Source: Blastocystis sp. Blastoise
Taxonomy: Eukaryota > Sar > Bigyra > Opalinata > Blastocystidae
Direction of reading: 5' to 3'
Assembly (NCBI GenBank): GCA_039096225.1
Contig: JBBPEB010000005.1
Location: 367,501 to 431,500, forward strand
Length of the DNA stretch: 64,000 nt
Of the stretch, positions 1 to 24,446 are shown piece by piece. The notes beneath the pieces were generated by a model, which was given only the letters and a program-made list of their open reading frames with translations, searched no databases and was not told the origin of the DNA. A program made the translations under genes and the position numbers. Each line of letters opens with the position of its first letter. Positions within the stretch are counted from its first letter, which is position 1.

Positions 1-3000
1 ATTATTATCTTCATTCTTTTTATATATAGTCTTTTGTATTAACAGAATATTATTTTCTATATATAGCCATAACATTTGACATATTTCTTTTGTTAATTGC
101 TTCTTATCTATTAATGTTTTTATTAATATATTAATCTCAGGTAAATCTAGATATAAATGCATATTTAATATTTGAAAAAGAGGAATTGATTCTTTATATA
201 TAGTACAAACATGAGGAATATCGCTTTCAGGAAGAAGAGATTGAATAGATTTTGTAGTCTATACATAAATAATATAATAACTATTTATTGATATGTATAT
301 ATATAAATAAATAAAATAAAAATAAATAATAATAATAATGTATATTAAAAAAATATTTCTAATATATATAATAATATTTATTTAAAATAAAAGTTTAATA
401 TATATTTACAGTAAAATAAAGTTGATTCGCACATTTATATTGTCCATTTTGACATTTAATAATTTGTTTTGATTTCAATATATTAATTAAATCAGGATAT
501 TTATTAAATAATGTTTCATAGGTTCTTATTAATGATTGATATATTTTATTATATTGATCAGTATTACTTTGCATTATATATACTTCTAAATATATACAAT
601 AATAATCTCTTTCACTTGTTTCTTGTATACCTGATTCCATTAAGAAATTCAGTACTTCTGAGTCACTTTCAGCAATAAATATAGATGTTAAGAAATATTC
701 ATTGATTTCTTTTGGAGGTATACGATATAAATTTGATATAGACGATAAATATAATGTTTCTTTTGGATATATTTTCCATATAGGTAAAGAATATAATATA
801 GATTTATCATAATTCTTATTGTCTTTTAATAAATGAATTAGTATATATTTCATTTCTGTTAATTGTCTAATATCCGTATTTTTATATCCAATAGAATTAA
901 ATAATTCACTAACTGAGGATAATTGACGTGATTTCATTTGATTATCAATCAATTGTAATATAGTATTTCCATCCCCGCGGGAAATAAGATCATAAAAACC
1001 ATTTGGATATATATCTTCAACAGGAGATTGAGAATCTTGCTTATTACTATTATTATTATTAATCATATTATTATTATTATTATATGAAGAATATGTTTCA
1101 AAATCAAATATATATATATTTAAATCTCTTAATAATTTAAATAGTATATCTTTTTGAGGGTAATTAATATAAATATATAATTCATTCCATTTGGATAAAT
1201 AACGATGATGATTGGATACTGTGGGTAATAAGGGTATTTCCGTGATTATTTGTTTCCAAATAGGTTTTTCTAAAGTACATAATACTTTCCACATTATAGA
1301 TATCCATTCTTTATTAATAAATTGTAATTCTAAAGGTAATGAATTATTCATAGTATAAGATATATCAGACCATTCAATAATAGACTTCCCTTTAAAAATA
1401 GGTTCTATAAATTGTTTTATATATATTTTTAAAGACATTTTAGTAACAAGAATTATATTTTCTTTATTTGAAAGATCTTTACAATTAATACTTGAAGAAT
1501 ATTCATTCTCTTCTAATTCTGTATATTCAATAATATTTTCTTCTTCTTCTCCTTCTCCTCCTATATTATGTATATCATATATAGATCGATTAACTGATGA
1601 ATAGTTATTCATATTATTATCTATATCTATATCTATTCGATCATCTATATTATTATGTACAGAAGTATCTTCACGATGATTCGATATAGAATTCACGAGT
1701 AAATGAAGAATCTCTTTAGAATTATAAAGTAATAAATTTGGAATAAAAGGAATAAATATATTCATATATAAATCTTCCATGATATATAAACGAAGATGAG
1801 AAGCAACATTGTCTATAGAATATCATTATTATAATAAATATAATAATATTTAAAAAATAAATAATCATAATTATACTTAAATAATTTTAATAATACTAAA
1901 TATAATAATATTAAATAATTTTTTAAATATTAACTTATAAAATTAAAAAATAAAAATGAATATCTAATATCTAATATATATATATACATATTTCATTTGA
2001 TTTTGATAAATATAGAGGAAATCCTTGTAAATAATCAAGATTTTTACTTATTTTAAACTGATTAAAATATAATAATAATAATTTATTATATAAAGGATCA
2101 AATAAATATTGTTTTAAATGTTCATTAATAGTATATCGTTTATATATATAAGAAGGAGAAATAATAGGTATCTGTTTACAATAGAGATATAGTAAATTAA
2201 CTACAGCAGGTAGAGGTGTAGATATTAATTGACCTTCTTTCATTAAATAGCTAGGTAATTTTAATAATAATAATTTATCTTCTTCTTTTCCTTTATATTC
2301 TATATTTGATCTATATAATACAACTTCATCACCAGTAAACCATTTTTGTTCTTCACAATCATTTATTACATTAAAAACATTATATTTATATATATCTTTA
2401 TAAATACCTTGAATAAAATGGTTCCATAACGAAGAATATTGTTCATGAGGAATAAAACTCCAATAAGAATCATAATTATTACTCTTATATAAAGCTGTAT
2501 AATATTCAAATAATGATAAAAAGGCATTTGAAAGAACTTCTTCTAATAATATATCATTCCATTTTACTTTTATTTCACTTTTTCCCGCCAAATCATTTCC
2601 CTCCCAGATTTCTCGACGATTATCAGAAAGTTCAAAGAATCCATTAATATCAAACTGAATTGTATCTTGAAGAGGGTTCTTTGGTAACGGCAATGTACAG
2701 AATAATGAGGGATTTGTACTTTGCAAAATATATTCTGAAGAAGAAATACATATTTGAGCCTATAGAGATTTATATATATATAATATATAATTAAATATTA
2801 ATTGTTTAATAGTTAATAATATATGATTAAGAATTGTATATAATAATATTTTGAATAATAATAAGTATAATAATAATAATAATAATATAATAATAATTCT
2901 AATAAATAAATATATATACAATAATAATAATAATAAATAAATAAATACAGCAATAGATGCTAAAGGTATCAATTTTAGTTCTTTATTTTTCTTTTCTAAA

Positions 3001-6000
3001 CATATATCTAATATTTTCTTTCCTCCCATAGTTGTACTTATATAATAATCAGAAGGTTTTTCTTTATATATTAATGTAGACATTGTTCTATATTGAATAA
3101 ATTCATTAGAATTAAGTAAATTAATATCTTTATTATTTATATAATCTTTTATTATAGTCCATAATTGATATATAATAGTATTAATATGTTTTAACTGTAT
3201 TTGATTGGGTATATTTCTACTTGTATATTGTTGTAAATAATTAAAGAAATCATCACGACTAATTACTTGTTTCTTATCGTAATATATATCTTGTATATAT
3301 CTCCAATTAGTTTCCTGTTTTATAGTACTATTTATTGAAGTACTATATAATAATGAAGGCTGAATCTCACCTGGTGCTATTATAGATACAGATATTGTCT
3401 TTATATGATTTAACTATATAAATTAATAATAAATTAATAATAAATTAATAAAAAATGAATATTAAATGAATAATAAATTAATAATAAAATATATAAATAT
3501 AAAATAAAAATGATTATAAATGAATTATTATATAAAAATCTAATCATATAGAAAACAAAAAATAAAAATAATAATATATATATACAAATAAAACTGATTT
3601 ATTGATTTTTTCTTGAAGAGATTCAAAAGATTTAATAATTTGATTTGATGAAAATATTTCATTAACAATTTCACTTCTTTCTAATGTAAATTGGTTTCGA
3701 AGAGGGAATCGGAATAGTGTTCCATTAAAATAAGATTTCATATCACATCCATATAAGCAAAAAGGTTCAAATTGATCATAATATTGATCTTTCATATCAT
3801 CTTCAGTAAATGTAAATATAGCTCCTGGTTCTCCATCTACAGGTGCATATCTCATATGAGGATCTAAAATAACATATTTATCACGAGTAACAAAACTAGG
3901 AACATCTGTTATATGATATACACTATTAATACCTAATCCAAATCGACCTGTTGTTCCTAAAATCTCTTTTTTATGACCACAACTTATTTCTTGTAAAGCT
4001 TCAAAATCATTATCTTTAAATATACTATTATTATATACTAATAAAGAAGGTCCTTGCCAAGGAGCAAATTCAGGTAAAAATAATGATTGTGTTCCATGAG
4101 TACGAAGATCTAAACAGAATTCAATGTGTGACGCATGTGCATCATCGGCATTCTGTATCATTTCATATAATATGGTGGGTCCAGCAGGATATTGATCTAA
4201 GATATTTTTTAAACGGCGAGTTAACGGTTCACGTTGACCAAATCCTTTTGCACTTAATTCTATATATATATATATATATATATATACTTTTTAAAAATAT
4301 TATAAAATTTATAAAATATATAATCGCTTTATTAATAATAATAAGAATATATATATACTAAATTTTGATTTTTTGATGAATTTTGTTCTACAGCTAAATA
4401 CATGTAATAACTTGGCATCATCGATAGAAATACTCTTATTTAATATTTCCTTAGGAGTATAATTAGCATGATTATTCATTTTCAAATAATCACTATCTAC
4501 ATATACTAATTTACTTGGTACTTCTAAAGTCTATATAATAATAATAATAAACATATAATAAACATATAATAAACATATAATAAACATATAATAAACATAT
4601 AATAAACATATAACAAACATATAATAAACATAATATACATTAGCAGATGTAGGTAAATATAAATGTTCGAAATCCTCTTCATCGAATTCGAAAGAACAAA
4701 GTTTATGGCATACAAATAGAATAATCGAAAGATCAGAAGAAGAAATAGCTGTATCATTATACTTATCTTTATATGTTGCTAATATCTATATAAATATATA
4801 AATAATAATATACTCTATATTATATAATTTCAATAATAATAACTAAATATATATTTACTTTAATATAATCATCTTTTTCCATATATTCTCGAATTCCTAT
4901 TTCTTTTAATTGTTCAATATATGTAGATAATGATTCAGGAACTGTATATATACCTAAATAATTAACTTCTAAAGGAGATAAAAAGACAGAATTCACTCCT
5001 ACAAATTCCTTATTAGTCCAAATCCATTTTATATTCTTTAATGATTCTTTAATAGAATCAGGTACTATTTGTTTAGTTATAATAATATCATTATTCTCTT
5101 TAGGAATAGAAATAGATCCTCTTTTCTTTGTACCTGAAATTGGCTCTAGAGGAGGAAGAGTAGGTTTAATGGATTCATTCTTATTACTAAATAATTGTTC
5201 ATATATAGTTATACATGTATTTGTAATTGATTTCGATAATTCATGTGAATAATTCTCCTTTTTATATAATGAACTGATGCCTATTAATTGCTTTAATAAT
5301 GTTTCTTGAGAAAAATGAGTTGTTAATTGTAATGATTGAATAAAATCAGGAGATAACTATATATAATATAATTGAATATAATATATATTTATAATATTTA
5401 TATATACTTGTTCTGTAGCAATTATATAATATTCAGAAGATGCTAACCAACAATTATTCATGGAAATGCATTCATTTAAAGCATGAAATACGCTATTTCC
5501 CACGGGTTTTGAAGGCAATACAGGAGAAGGAGGAATAGAACATACATGAATAAAAGGAATCTAAAATATATAAAAATATATATAATAAGTATGTAATATA
5601 ATGTAATAAACATATAATATAATTTAATAAACATATAATAAATATGTAATATAATTTAATAAACATATAATAAACATATAATATAATTTAATAAACATAT
5701 AATAAACATATAATATAATTTAATAATTTAAAAAAAAAAAAAAAAAAAAAAACATATATATACTTCTTTAAGTTCTTTTAAGAATTGTTCAGTAGACATA
5801 TACTGATCTTCTTCTTTTCCTTTATTCCCGTAGAAAAAGGAAAAAATACCTTTTGAATTTGAAGAAGAAGGTAAGAATCTATTTTGTTCTTTATTTAAAT
5901 AACATAATAATAAATCAGATTCTTGTATATATCGGTCAATATTATCTATATTATTATTATTTATATCTTCTTGAATTTTATCTACTAAATTATGACATAT

Positions 6001-6565
6001 TTTTAAATAACTATTTCTATGTATAACTTTATTAATTCCTAATAAATCAAATATATATTGATATTCTGGTTTTTGATATATAGACAATGGATGATATGTT
6101 TTAGGTAATAATGTTTGTATTGAGATATCTATAGGGTTATATAATTCTGAAGGTATACATAATTCATTAAAATCATTAGGAAACCATTTTATAGTAGTTA
6201 ATATTTTCATCATAGATGAATCAGATCTATATATAATAGATATATAATAGATATATAATGGATATATAATAGATATATAATAGATATACATATTAAATGT
6301 ATAATAATATAATAATATATAATAGATATATAATAATATATGAACAATTTGAATATTGAATAAAAACATTAAATATATATATACTTAATAATATTGAAAT
6401 TATCTAGAATATCATTAATAATAGTATTTCTTAATGTTATATCCATAGTAGTCATTTTAGGAAGAAAGAATTCTTTTAGAAACAGTAAATAAGTAAGTCG
6501 ATGATTTGAAAGAAGACGGAGATTTGTGGACTCATAGGAACTATATATATTAAATATTATTATAA

Positions 6566-6611
<46 letters not shown>

Positions 6612-9251
6612 GATTGATAATTAATAACATTAGTATATCCATTAAGAAATTTCTTTTGAATAATATCATCAGGTATATAGATATCTTTAGTAGAAAGAGA
6701 AACATAGGTATTCCCGTGGGTATAGAAAATAGGTAATTGACTAATTATTGCACTATACTATACATATATAATGTTATAATATATATATATATACTTTATA
6801 TAAAATATATTAATATACCTGCTTAATAAGATCTGGACTTCCTGCAATAATATATTTATAAAAATATTGTTTATCATTATCACTGAGAGATTGTACAGTT
6901 TTAATTGTTTTCTGTAACACAGATGGGTCTTGTAAAGCAATAAGTTTAATAAGAGAATCAGCATGACAAGGTAAATAATAATAAGATAAAGACTTTTTCA
7001 GGGAGGAAGAGAGAGAGGTGTCTAGTAGAGGAATCGATATCTATATAAATAATGATAAGAACAAATATCATTATATGTGAATAATAAAATATATGAAAGT
7101 AAGGGACATTTATATCAATAATTATAATAATATGAATAATATATATATATATACGTTTAATAAAATATCTTTCATATGATCTTCTAATCCTTCCGTATTC
7201 ATACAAAAAGGAGTATTACTATTAAATCGACATAATATATTATTCTCACAAGGAATAAATGGACCAATAGACTCAATTTCCATGGGAATCTTCAGATTTT
7301 TATCCTTAAATATATAATTAATACATTGAAGTATCCATTCTTTAGTAAATTCAGAAGTATAAGAAGATAGTGAAGACATATTCCATTCCTATATGTATAT
7401 GATTAATAATAATAATTATTATTATTATTATATATAATATTATGATAATAATAATATCTATATACATCACCTAGTTCATCTTTTAATAATAAAATAAAGG
7501 AAAGTATATCTACTTCATATATATTAAACTTATTTGATAAATATATTAATCTTAATTTATTATAAAGTCCCGTAGGAATTGAGTGATATATAAAACGAGA
7601 ATTACTCTTATGAAATAATTTTGTTATTAATTCATCACCTTTAATAAATAATAAATAATAAAATTTATAAATAATAAATAATAAATAATAAAAATAATAA
7701 ATAATAAAAATAATAAATAATAAAAAATAATAATAATAATTCTATATATACCAAGAAGATATTGATTTTCATTATTAATATCTTTATTAATAAGGTGATC
7801 TAATAATTCCTCAAAAGACTGTGTTGGGTAGGCAGTATAAACTTGACGAATTTGAGACTATTAATATATATATATATATAATCACTATTTAATTCTTTAT
7901 TAATAAATATATATATATATATATATATACAAGATTAAATCCCATATCATAAAATTGACATAACACATCTTCGTTAGGAGTAAAAACACGTGATAGCCGA
8001 CCAATAGAATCCGTCTCAAGAGGAAGAAGTTGTAACTGATCAATTTCAATCATATTCTTATCATTTATATCTTCTAAACAATAACTATAGAATATTAGGA
8101 TTATGTATATGTAATAAATTTGAATAGAAAAACTATTATAACAAACAATTAAATACAATTAAAACTATATATATATATATGTACTCTAAAAGAAGACATA
8201 TTTGATTTTTAATCATAAATTGTAAATGAAGATTTGGAGTGTTCACAATATATTTACGAATAATCACGGGAGAAAGAAGTTTGATAAAAGAATCATTTCC
8301 ACGTGTTAAGAATTCGACTAAGAATTGTGGTAAAGCGGCTATATTAAAGTTTATTTTATGAAGAGCATCAACAAATAAACGTAAACTATCTGGAAATACT
8401 ATATTCATTTCTTGTTTATTTATATATTCTATATATAGATTTGCATCAAGTATATAGGAATAATCATGAATATTCACAAAATGATTTGAAGCAATATCAT
8501 AAAAAATAGATTCATTTACACATAATTGTCGAAATGTATTAATAAACATGCCCCATTTATCTGTACCTTCTTTCTTTGGCCAAAATATACTATATAAACC
8601 ATCATATGGATAATGTAATGACATATAAATCATAAAACGAACGTAGCAAGGAGCAATAACAGTATTTAAAAGGAATATATTCCATAAACAACGAGGGTCC
8701 TCTTTAAATTCAGTTTCTACGTCATACCATATATCACGACGATTATCACTTAAATCAAAATAACCATTAATATTCACGGGAATCTGACAGGAAATAGGAA
8801 GAGGTAAAAAACAATATGCATAACCTATAAATAATATATATATATAGTTTATTTGTTTATGTGCTTTATAATTATATATAAAATAATATATAAAATAAAA
8901 CTTAAAGAGATACATAATTATATATACATATATATATACCTTCTTTATTCTGAATAGGTTTATTTGTTTCAATACAACCCGCAATAGCTCCCCACGGTAA
9001 TCTTCGCTTTTTATCAAGAGTTTTATTGAAATCAATTGGTGGAGATGATTGTGTTCCGTACTGAGATGTAATATAATAAGTAGATGTATATATTTGTTTT
9101 GATTGTAGAGAAGAAAGAGAGGAAAGAGAAACAGAAGGAGATATTGAAGTCTCAAATGTAACCGTATAATCAAAATAAATAGCTATATATATATTATTCA
9201 TATTGAATAATATTATTTGTATATATATAATACTCGAAAAGTTAATAAACA

Positions 9252-9300
<49 letters not shown>

Positions 9301-9604
9301 GTTTAACATGATCTGTTTGATTCTGACATTGTATCATCGCTTCTTTCATTCCATTTCTACATTTTGATATTGATTCTGTTATATCTTTAACTTTTGTTTC
9401 ATATAAGTATATAATAGAATCATTATTACAAGGAATATTATGCTATATATATAGTGTATTATTATGTTAATCTTTATATATATTATATATAGATATATAT
9501 ACATTTTCAGGTAATACTCCTATTTTAATAGAAGTAATATTCTTAAGGAATAGTATTATATTCTCCAAATCTCTACCTAAATCTGATAAAGAATCCATCA
9601 TCTA

Positions 9605-9668
<64 letters not shown>

Positions 9669-10570
9669 TTCTGGAGTATAACAATTACATGAAATCTCAT
9701 CTTCTCTAAATAATAATAATAAAATATATTTAAAAACATATATATATATAATAATAAATAATATATATATATATACGTATTCTTTAAGTTATTCACGATA
9801 TCAGGTGTTCTTAACGGTAAACGGAATAGTGTTTCTTTAAAGGGATGACCAAATGATTTAACTTTTATAGAAAATGTTTCTAAAACATCTTTTATTTCAT
9901 TTATCTTATCTTTTGTTTGAATGAAATCTAAACTCAAACCAGTGTCAAATTGTGGAGGTAAAATACGTCTCTATGCATATAAATAATATAGAAACATAAT
10001 AATATTTTTGAATTAAAAAAAAAAGAAATACCGAAGGGTTAAATAAGCAGAATTTTGAATCCGAAATAAACATTGGATAATCGGTAATGTGATACCTAAA
10101 AAAAGATATATTTATTATGTTTAAAAATTCATTCAACATACACAGAATTAAAACCAATTCCAAACTTTCCTGTAGAAAAACCCTCGCCATCTTTACCTTT
10201 CAATGAATCACCAACAGACTAAATTGTGAATGATAAAAATCAACAAGAATATACTTGAATAGAACTGAAATCTGAATCTTTGAAAAATGAATCATTGTAA
10301 ACCAGTAAGGCAGGACCTTGACACTCTTTCATAGAAGGCGTGATCAAATGATCTGTATGATAAGAAGCAAGATCTAATATAAATTCAACGTTGTGTGCAC
10401 CAGCATCATCAGCATTTTGCAATAATTCCTATATCATATGACTATTAATTATTATTAGATATTACTTTAAATATTGTAGTTCCTTTCGGATAGTTTTCTA
10501 AGATCTTTTTTAATTGTGTTGTTAACTTGACTTTTTGACTAAAGTCTTGCAATCCACTAAAAAGACTCAT
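1..10570 (-). CDS. SACS: Sacsin-like giant co-chaperone, spliced, C-terminus beyond the left edge
   Basis: Sacsins are very large proteins built of repeats that start with an HSP90-type GHKL ATPase domain; they act in chaperone-linked cytoskeletal and mitochondrial quality control. Two repeats are visible. Repeat 1 starts at the N-terminus (ATG 10568-10570, MSLFSGLQDFSQKVKLTTQL), with the ATP-binding N box ELLQNADDAGA at 10422-10380 and GKFGIGFNSVYHITDYP at about 10170-10070. Repeat 2 has EMIQNADDAHASHIEF at 4160-4110 and GRFGLGINSVYHITDVP at 3945-3895. Each is followed by an LFR(L/F)PLR strand and a second conserved block: NINGYFDLSDNRRDIW near 8780-8730 and DINGFFELSDNRREIW near 2665-2610. 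More than 20 introns, nearly all (TA)-rich, separate the exons; those near 4.5 and 5.6 kb hold minisatellites. The first exon is 10570-10467. No frame breaks were noticed in the conserved blocks. Family assignment is firm; individual exon borders are not all resolved. Confidence 0.9.
4531..4640. repeat. 11-bp minisatellite in a sacsin intron
   Basis: About seven to eight copies of AAACATATAAT fill most of an intron of the sacsin-like gene (minus-strand donor next to 4638, acceptor next to 4531). A related, less regular array (AACATATAATATAATTTAAT, with AAACATATAAT units) lies in another intron at about 5590-5725 and ends in a 20-base A run. Both are intronic and not expected to be translated. 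Confidence 0.75.
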
Positions 10571-11132
10571 ATTTCCTTTATATTTTTCAATTGTTTAATT
10601 AAAAATTATATAGAATAATAAAAAGAAATATAATTCTCATCTTTTCTATTTTATAGATATTCACGGTTTTTGTGAAAACTGTCAGTCATTTTTTAAAATT
10701 ATTTTTAATATCCAGTTTTTCTTTCGTTTTCCTAGTAATTATTCACTTTTAAGTATTTAAATGTTGATATAAAATGTTGTTTTTATTACTATCGTATTTA
10801 AATAAATACACTCTTTAGTTATAGTTATTTTTTATATATTTTAATTTCATAATTTACTTTTTTGATATATTTTTTAAACAAAATAAGTGTAATATTGTTA
10901 TTACAATGATTTAAAATGTTTTTACTATTTGTTGTGATGTTTAAAACGCCATAAAAACACAACAAATTATATGGAACACGCAAATTGTGTTTGTATTACT
11001 GTTAGATATGATTCAACAGTTTTTAAACGTTAAGCTAAAAGTAATAAAATATGTAATTATAAAAAAATTAAAAATAAATGTTTTTGATATATTGCAATTA
11101 TGTTTTTCAATTATATTAATATTATATAGATC
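10571..11132. other. Intergenic, upstream of the sacsin-like gene
   Basis: AT-rich spacer between the start of the sacsin-like gene and the stop of the Asn-rich gene, both on the minus strand. It must hold the sacsin promoter. I see no open reading frame with protein-like composition, no RNA gene and no clear motif. Confidence 0.6.
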
Positions 11133-19072
<7,940 letters not shown>

Positions 19073-19354
19073 TGAGTCAATATTTTATCAGAATAAATTT
19101 CAATAATACTAGAAGAACCTTTCTAAAAATATTAAAAAAAAAAATTTTGCTAGAAAACAATTTGAACTTGTCTGAAAAATATTCAGTAGTTAAAAAAATT
19201 GTTTATTTTTCATCTTATTCAAGTGATAGAATGTTTGTAAGATATTTATATTTTTTTCTATTAATGTTGAAATGATGTTATAATAATTTTAAAATGGTTT
19301 TACAAAAAAAGACGACAACACATGCAAATAGTTAAGAAATGCTTCTTTAAAACC
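19073..19354. other. Intergenic spacer
   Basis: Short AT-rich spacer between the start of the Asn-rich gene and the stop of the Maf gene, both on the minus strand. Nothing recognisable was seen in it. Confidence 0.5.
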
Positions 19355-20244
19355 TTAAATAACTTTATTAATACAATCTTGAACGCATTGTAAAGGTAAT
19401 CCCATTATCTATTTAAAATATATATATTATTTTTGTAAATAGTTTAATAAAAATAGTTTATATTGATTTTCATATTAAATTATATATATATATATATATA
19501 TATTAATCTAAAACTAAATAAATAGATACAGAGTCCCATGTTCCTTGAATTGTATTAACACATGAGTTAAGTAACGGATCTTCTAATGTGACTGCACCAC
19601 AAGTATAATAAATAATTCCTTTTTCAATCATCCTCTCCATATTTTCTTTTGGGATTGTATTGAATTAAATAGTATTAAGAAATTTTATAAAGACAATTCT
19701 AACAAAAATATCTAATAAACTTATAAACCTTATCTATATTACATAATTCTTAATTAAAATATATAAAATAAATGTAGAATAATTAATATAAATAAAAAGA
19801 TATAGTGATCGTAGTAATATCAACAGTTCCTGAATGCTTATGATTATTTGAATTAAATACATAAACGGAAGAAATAATTTGTAAAGATGAATTTGAATAT
19901 GAAGATATAAATTGACGAGCTTCATATTCATCAACAGGTTTCTCTCGAATACTATCATTATAAACAACAACTTGGTCACAAGTAATCAATAACGTATTTT
20001 GGGAAACATTGGATTGTAAAGCTTTTGATTTCGCTTCTGCTAAATGAAATACAAGATCTTGAGGAATTGGATAACGAATTGCTTTCTCATCTATATCGGC
20101 TGTTATTGTTGAATAATTTTGATGTATAGTATCGAAAACTCCTCTTCGAAACGATGATTGAGTACCCAGAACAATAGAATATGAATCAGGATAGTCTATT
20201 CTTGTTGTTGAGTATGGAGTTTTTTTCAATTCAAAAGTATTCAT
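19355..20244 (-). CDS. Maf/HAM1-like nucleotide pyrophosphatase (Maf family), three exons
   Basis: Maf proteins hydrolyse non-canonical or modified nucleoside triphosphates and so clean the nucleotide pool; they probably act in the cytosol. Exons 20244-19804, 19664-19530 and 19408-19355 encode 209 residues, the usual family length. Family marks in order: the N-terminal SxxRR-type loop (LGTQSSFRRGVFD), ADIDEKAIR, the catalytic TCDQVVVYND followed by REKP, then FNTIPKENMERMIEKG, and a C-terminal GTWDS-IMGLP motif. The layout resembles plant Maf homologues (ITCDQVVV, F-x-x-IP). Odd: the exon 1/exon 2 junction has no GT-AG pair. The only junction that keeps the domain alignment is a U12-type AT-AA intron, annotated separately. 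The second intron is GT-AG. Confidence 0.85.
19665..19803 (-). other. Candidate U12-type AT-AA intron in the Maf gene
   Basis: The 139-nt segment starts with ATATCTTTTT (consensus for minor introns ATATCCTTT, one mismatch) and contains TTTCTTAAT (branch-site consensus TTCCTTRAY, one mismatch) exactly 10 nt before its end TATTTAA. Removing it joins DITTIT to FNTIPKENM, which fits the Maf domain without gaps. No GT donor exists between the conserved block and the TAA stop at the end of the open frame. Confidence 0.65.
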
Positions 20245-20981
20245 AGAAAATAAAATGGAAATAATTATGAGTTTTTGAAATTTATCAGTTGGTTAAAATG
20301 AATTCATTTTCTTTTATTCCTATTTTATATAAATATTTGCTTCAGTAGTCCAAATAGTCATATATTCTTAGTATTTTGGTTTATAAACAAAAATAATGTG
20401 ATGATAATTTTTCACGGATATTACAGATTTATAACCAATTCTACGCGTATAAACATAAATAGACATTCTTTAATAAAAATCTCTATATATTTTGCATATA
20501 AACAAAATGGAATTATGTTTATTGATATGCTACACAAGTTTTAAATATAAATAAAAATTTAAATGAATTATAGACTAATTTGGAAAAAATTACGACAAGA
20601 AAAACAAGATTTGAATTCATGATATAACAGAAAGACTTATATGTATACTTACAATATACAATACAATATCAACTAGAGTTTATTAGAAAAAGAAATCTTA
20701 ATGATTTTTGTGTTTGAAGTTTTTCTAATCAAGAGACACATATTTTTTAAAGTTCAACTTCCCATGACTATTCTTTTTAGTGTATCAAAAGTTATTTCAA
20801 AAGAAGTGATGAAAAAGAAAAATGAAAGAAACAAAATAAAAAATGACCTTATCCTTCAATAATAATTATGAGAATTTTGGCTTTTTGTATTTATTGGTAT
20901 TCAACTGGTGTTTTTATTTTCTGTTCTTTTTCTGAGGCTTTCACTATGGCTGGTATAAATTTATATATATATATATGTAAT
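20245..20981. other. Divergent intergenic region between the Maf and PRMT genes
   Basis: The Maf gene leaves to the left and the PRMT gene to the right, so both promoters should lie here. The sequence is AT-rich but less repetitive than the introns. I see no conserved motif or RNA gene. Confidence 0.5.
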
Positions 20982-22759
<1,778 letters not shown>

Positions 22760-23468
22760 ACATTATATTCTTTATTTTATATCTATACAATATATCCATC
22801 TTTTTTATTTATTATATATATATATATATATATTTATCATTGATCAACTGTTATTCATTCTTTATTGTCTGTTTTATTTTTATATGTTTTTTTTTAATAA
22901 TTCATTCCTTCTGTATTCTATACTCTAGTATATATTTGTTATTTCAAATGCTCTATTTTTTGTTTTATTGATTATCATAAGAGACGATTCATGCTATTTA
23001 ATATATATATATTATGTATAGTAAGCAAACCTAAAAATTCATTAAGGAGACTTAGTTTTTGCAACAAATTTCATCATAAAAAAATTAAAATATTTAAAAA
23101 ATAGCATTTTTCAATAGTATAATTATTTTTCTGTTACACTCATTGTTGATCAAGATTACATTTAACAATAAATATGTAAAACAAGTCAATCTACTATCAC
23201 CTACACAAAAACAGTATCATTTTATTTTCATTTTCTTCGATATTTCTAAGACACTTGAAACGGAATTCATATTACTTTTCATATAATATTTAATTACTCT
23301 ATATTTCTCACTGTAAATAAAAAATAACTTTTTTATTATTAATCAGAAAAAACCACGGCTATTACAAGAATTCTACTACAAATAAAGAAATGAATCATTT
23401 TAAAAAACTCTAGTTATTATTCTAGTATATGTATCTCCCTTGTTTGTTTTCATATTTTATTTATATTA
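22760..23468. other. Intergenic between the PRMT and UFD1-like genes
   Basis: AT-rich spacer with a (TA)n patch near 22813-22832. No gene, RNA or repeat family was recognised. It should contain the PRMT terminator and the UFD1-like promoter. Confidence 0.5.
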
Positions 23469-24405
23469 ATGAATAGAAAATATTCAAGTTATACGAATCT
23501 CGCGATATTTGGAAGTCCTGAAATTGATCTTAGCGATCGTATTTTTTTTCCTAAAAGTGATTTGCAATATTTCCAAGATTCTTTTTCTTCTCATCCTTTA
23601 CATATACAAATTACAAATAGATCTACAAGAAAAGCAGCATATGGAAGAGTTTATAAATTTGAGAATGAAGGTAATTTTTTTACGTTTCCAGAATGGATGA
23701 TGGAGTCTCTTAATTACCATGATGGAGATGCACTTATGATAAGAGAAACGGAAGTTGATCCAGCAATTCATATTGAAGCTACCATTGAACCAAAAAAAGG
23801 GAAAACTATATTTAGTGTTAATGAATATCATGAATTATTAAATGCATATAGTATTCTTCAAAAAGGTATGAAGATTCCTTATGATTATGGTATAAATTCT
23901 GGTCAAATTACAATTACTGATATGAAACCAGATGTTGCGAATACATATAATGTATATATATATATATTTGTTTTTTTTTTTTTTATTAATTATAATTTAA
24001 TTTTAATTTTTTTTTTATGTATCAAAATTTAATATATATAAATATATATTACAATAAAAACTAAATATGTATATAGGGTGATTTTACATTTGATCCTATT
24101 ATTAATGATATATGTAAAAATACATCAATACCACTAGGTATAGGTCAACAATATGAAAATACATTTACTTCAAGTACATCTATATGCTTCTTATTAAAGA
24201 ATTCAAATAATTCTCCTTATTTAAAAGGAACGTTAATAGTAAAAGATCCATCTTTAGATATAGATATTTATATAAATAAAAATACAAAACCAACACGATT
24301 TCTATATATTCAATCTACTACTGAAAAACAATATCCAAAAATAATTGTATTTCCCTGGGATCCTTCTGCTCAAGATTATTATCTATCTTTATTCCTGTAT
24401 ATATA

Positions 24406-24446
<41 letters not shown>

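Noticed and set aside
19672-19803. Standard U12 AT-AC reading of the Maf intron (ending at the AC near 19657)
   Set aside because: It shifts the frame and meets a stop within the conserved domain; the AT-AA ending keeps frame and alignment.
20946-20981. Upstream in-frame ATG for the PRMT gene
   Set aside because: It would add only TA-repeat-encoded residues (INLYIYICN); the ATG at 20982 precedes ordinary sequence. The choice is not certain.
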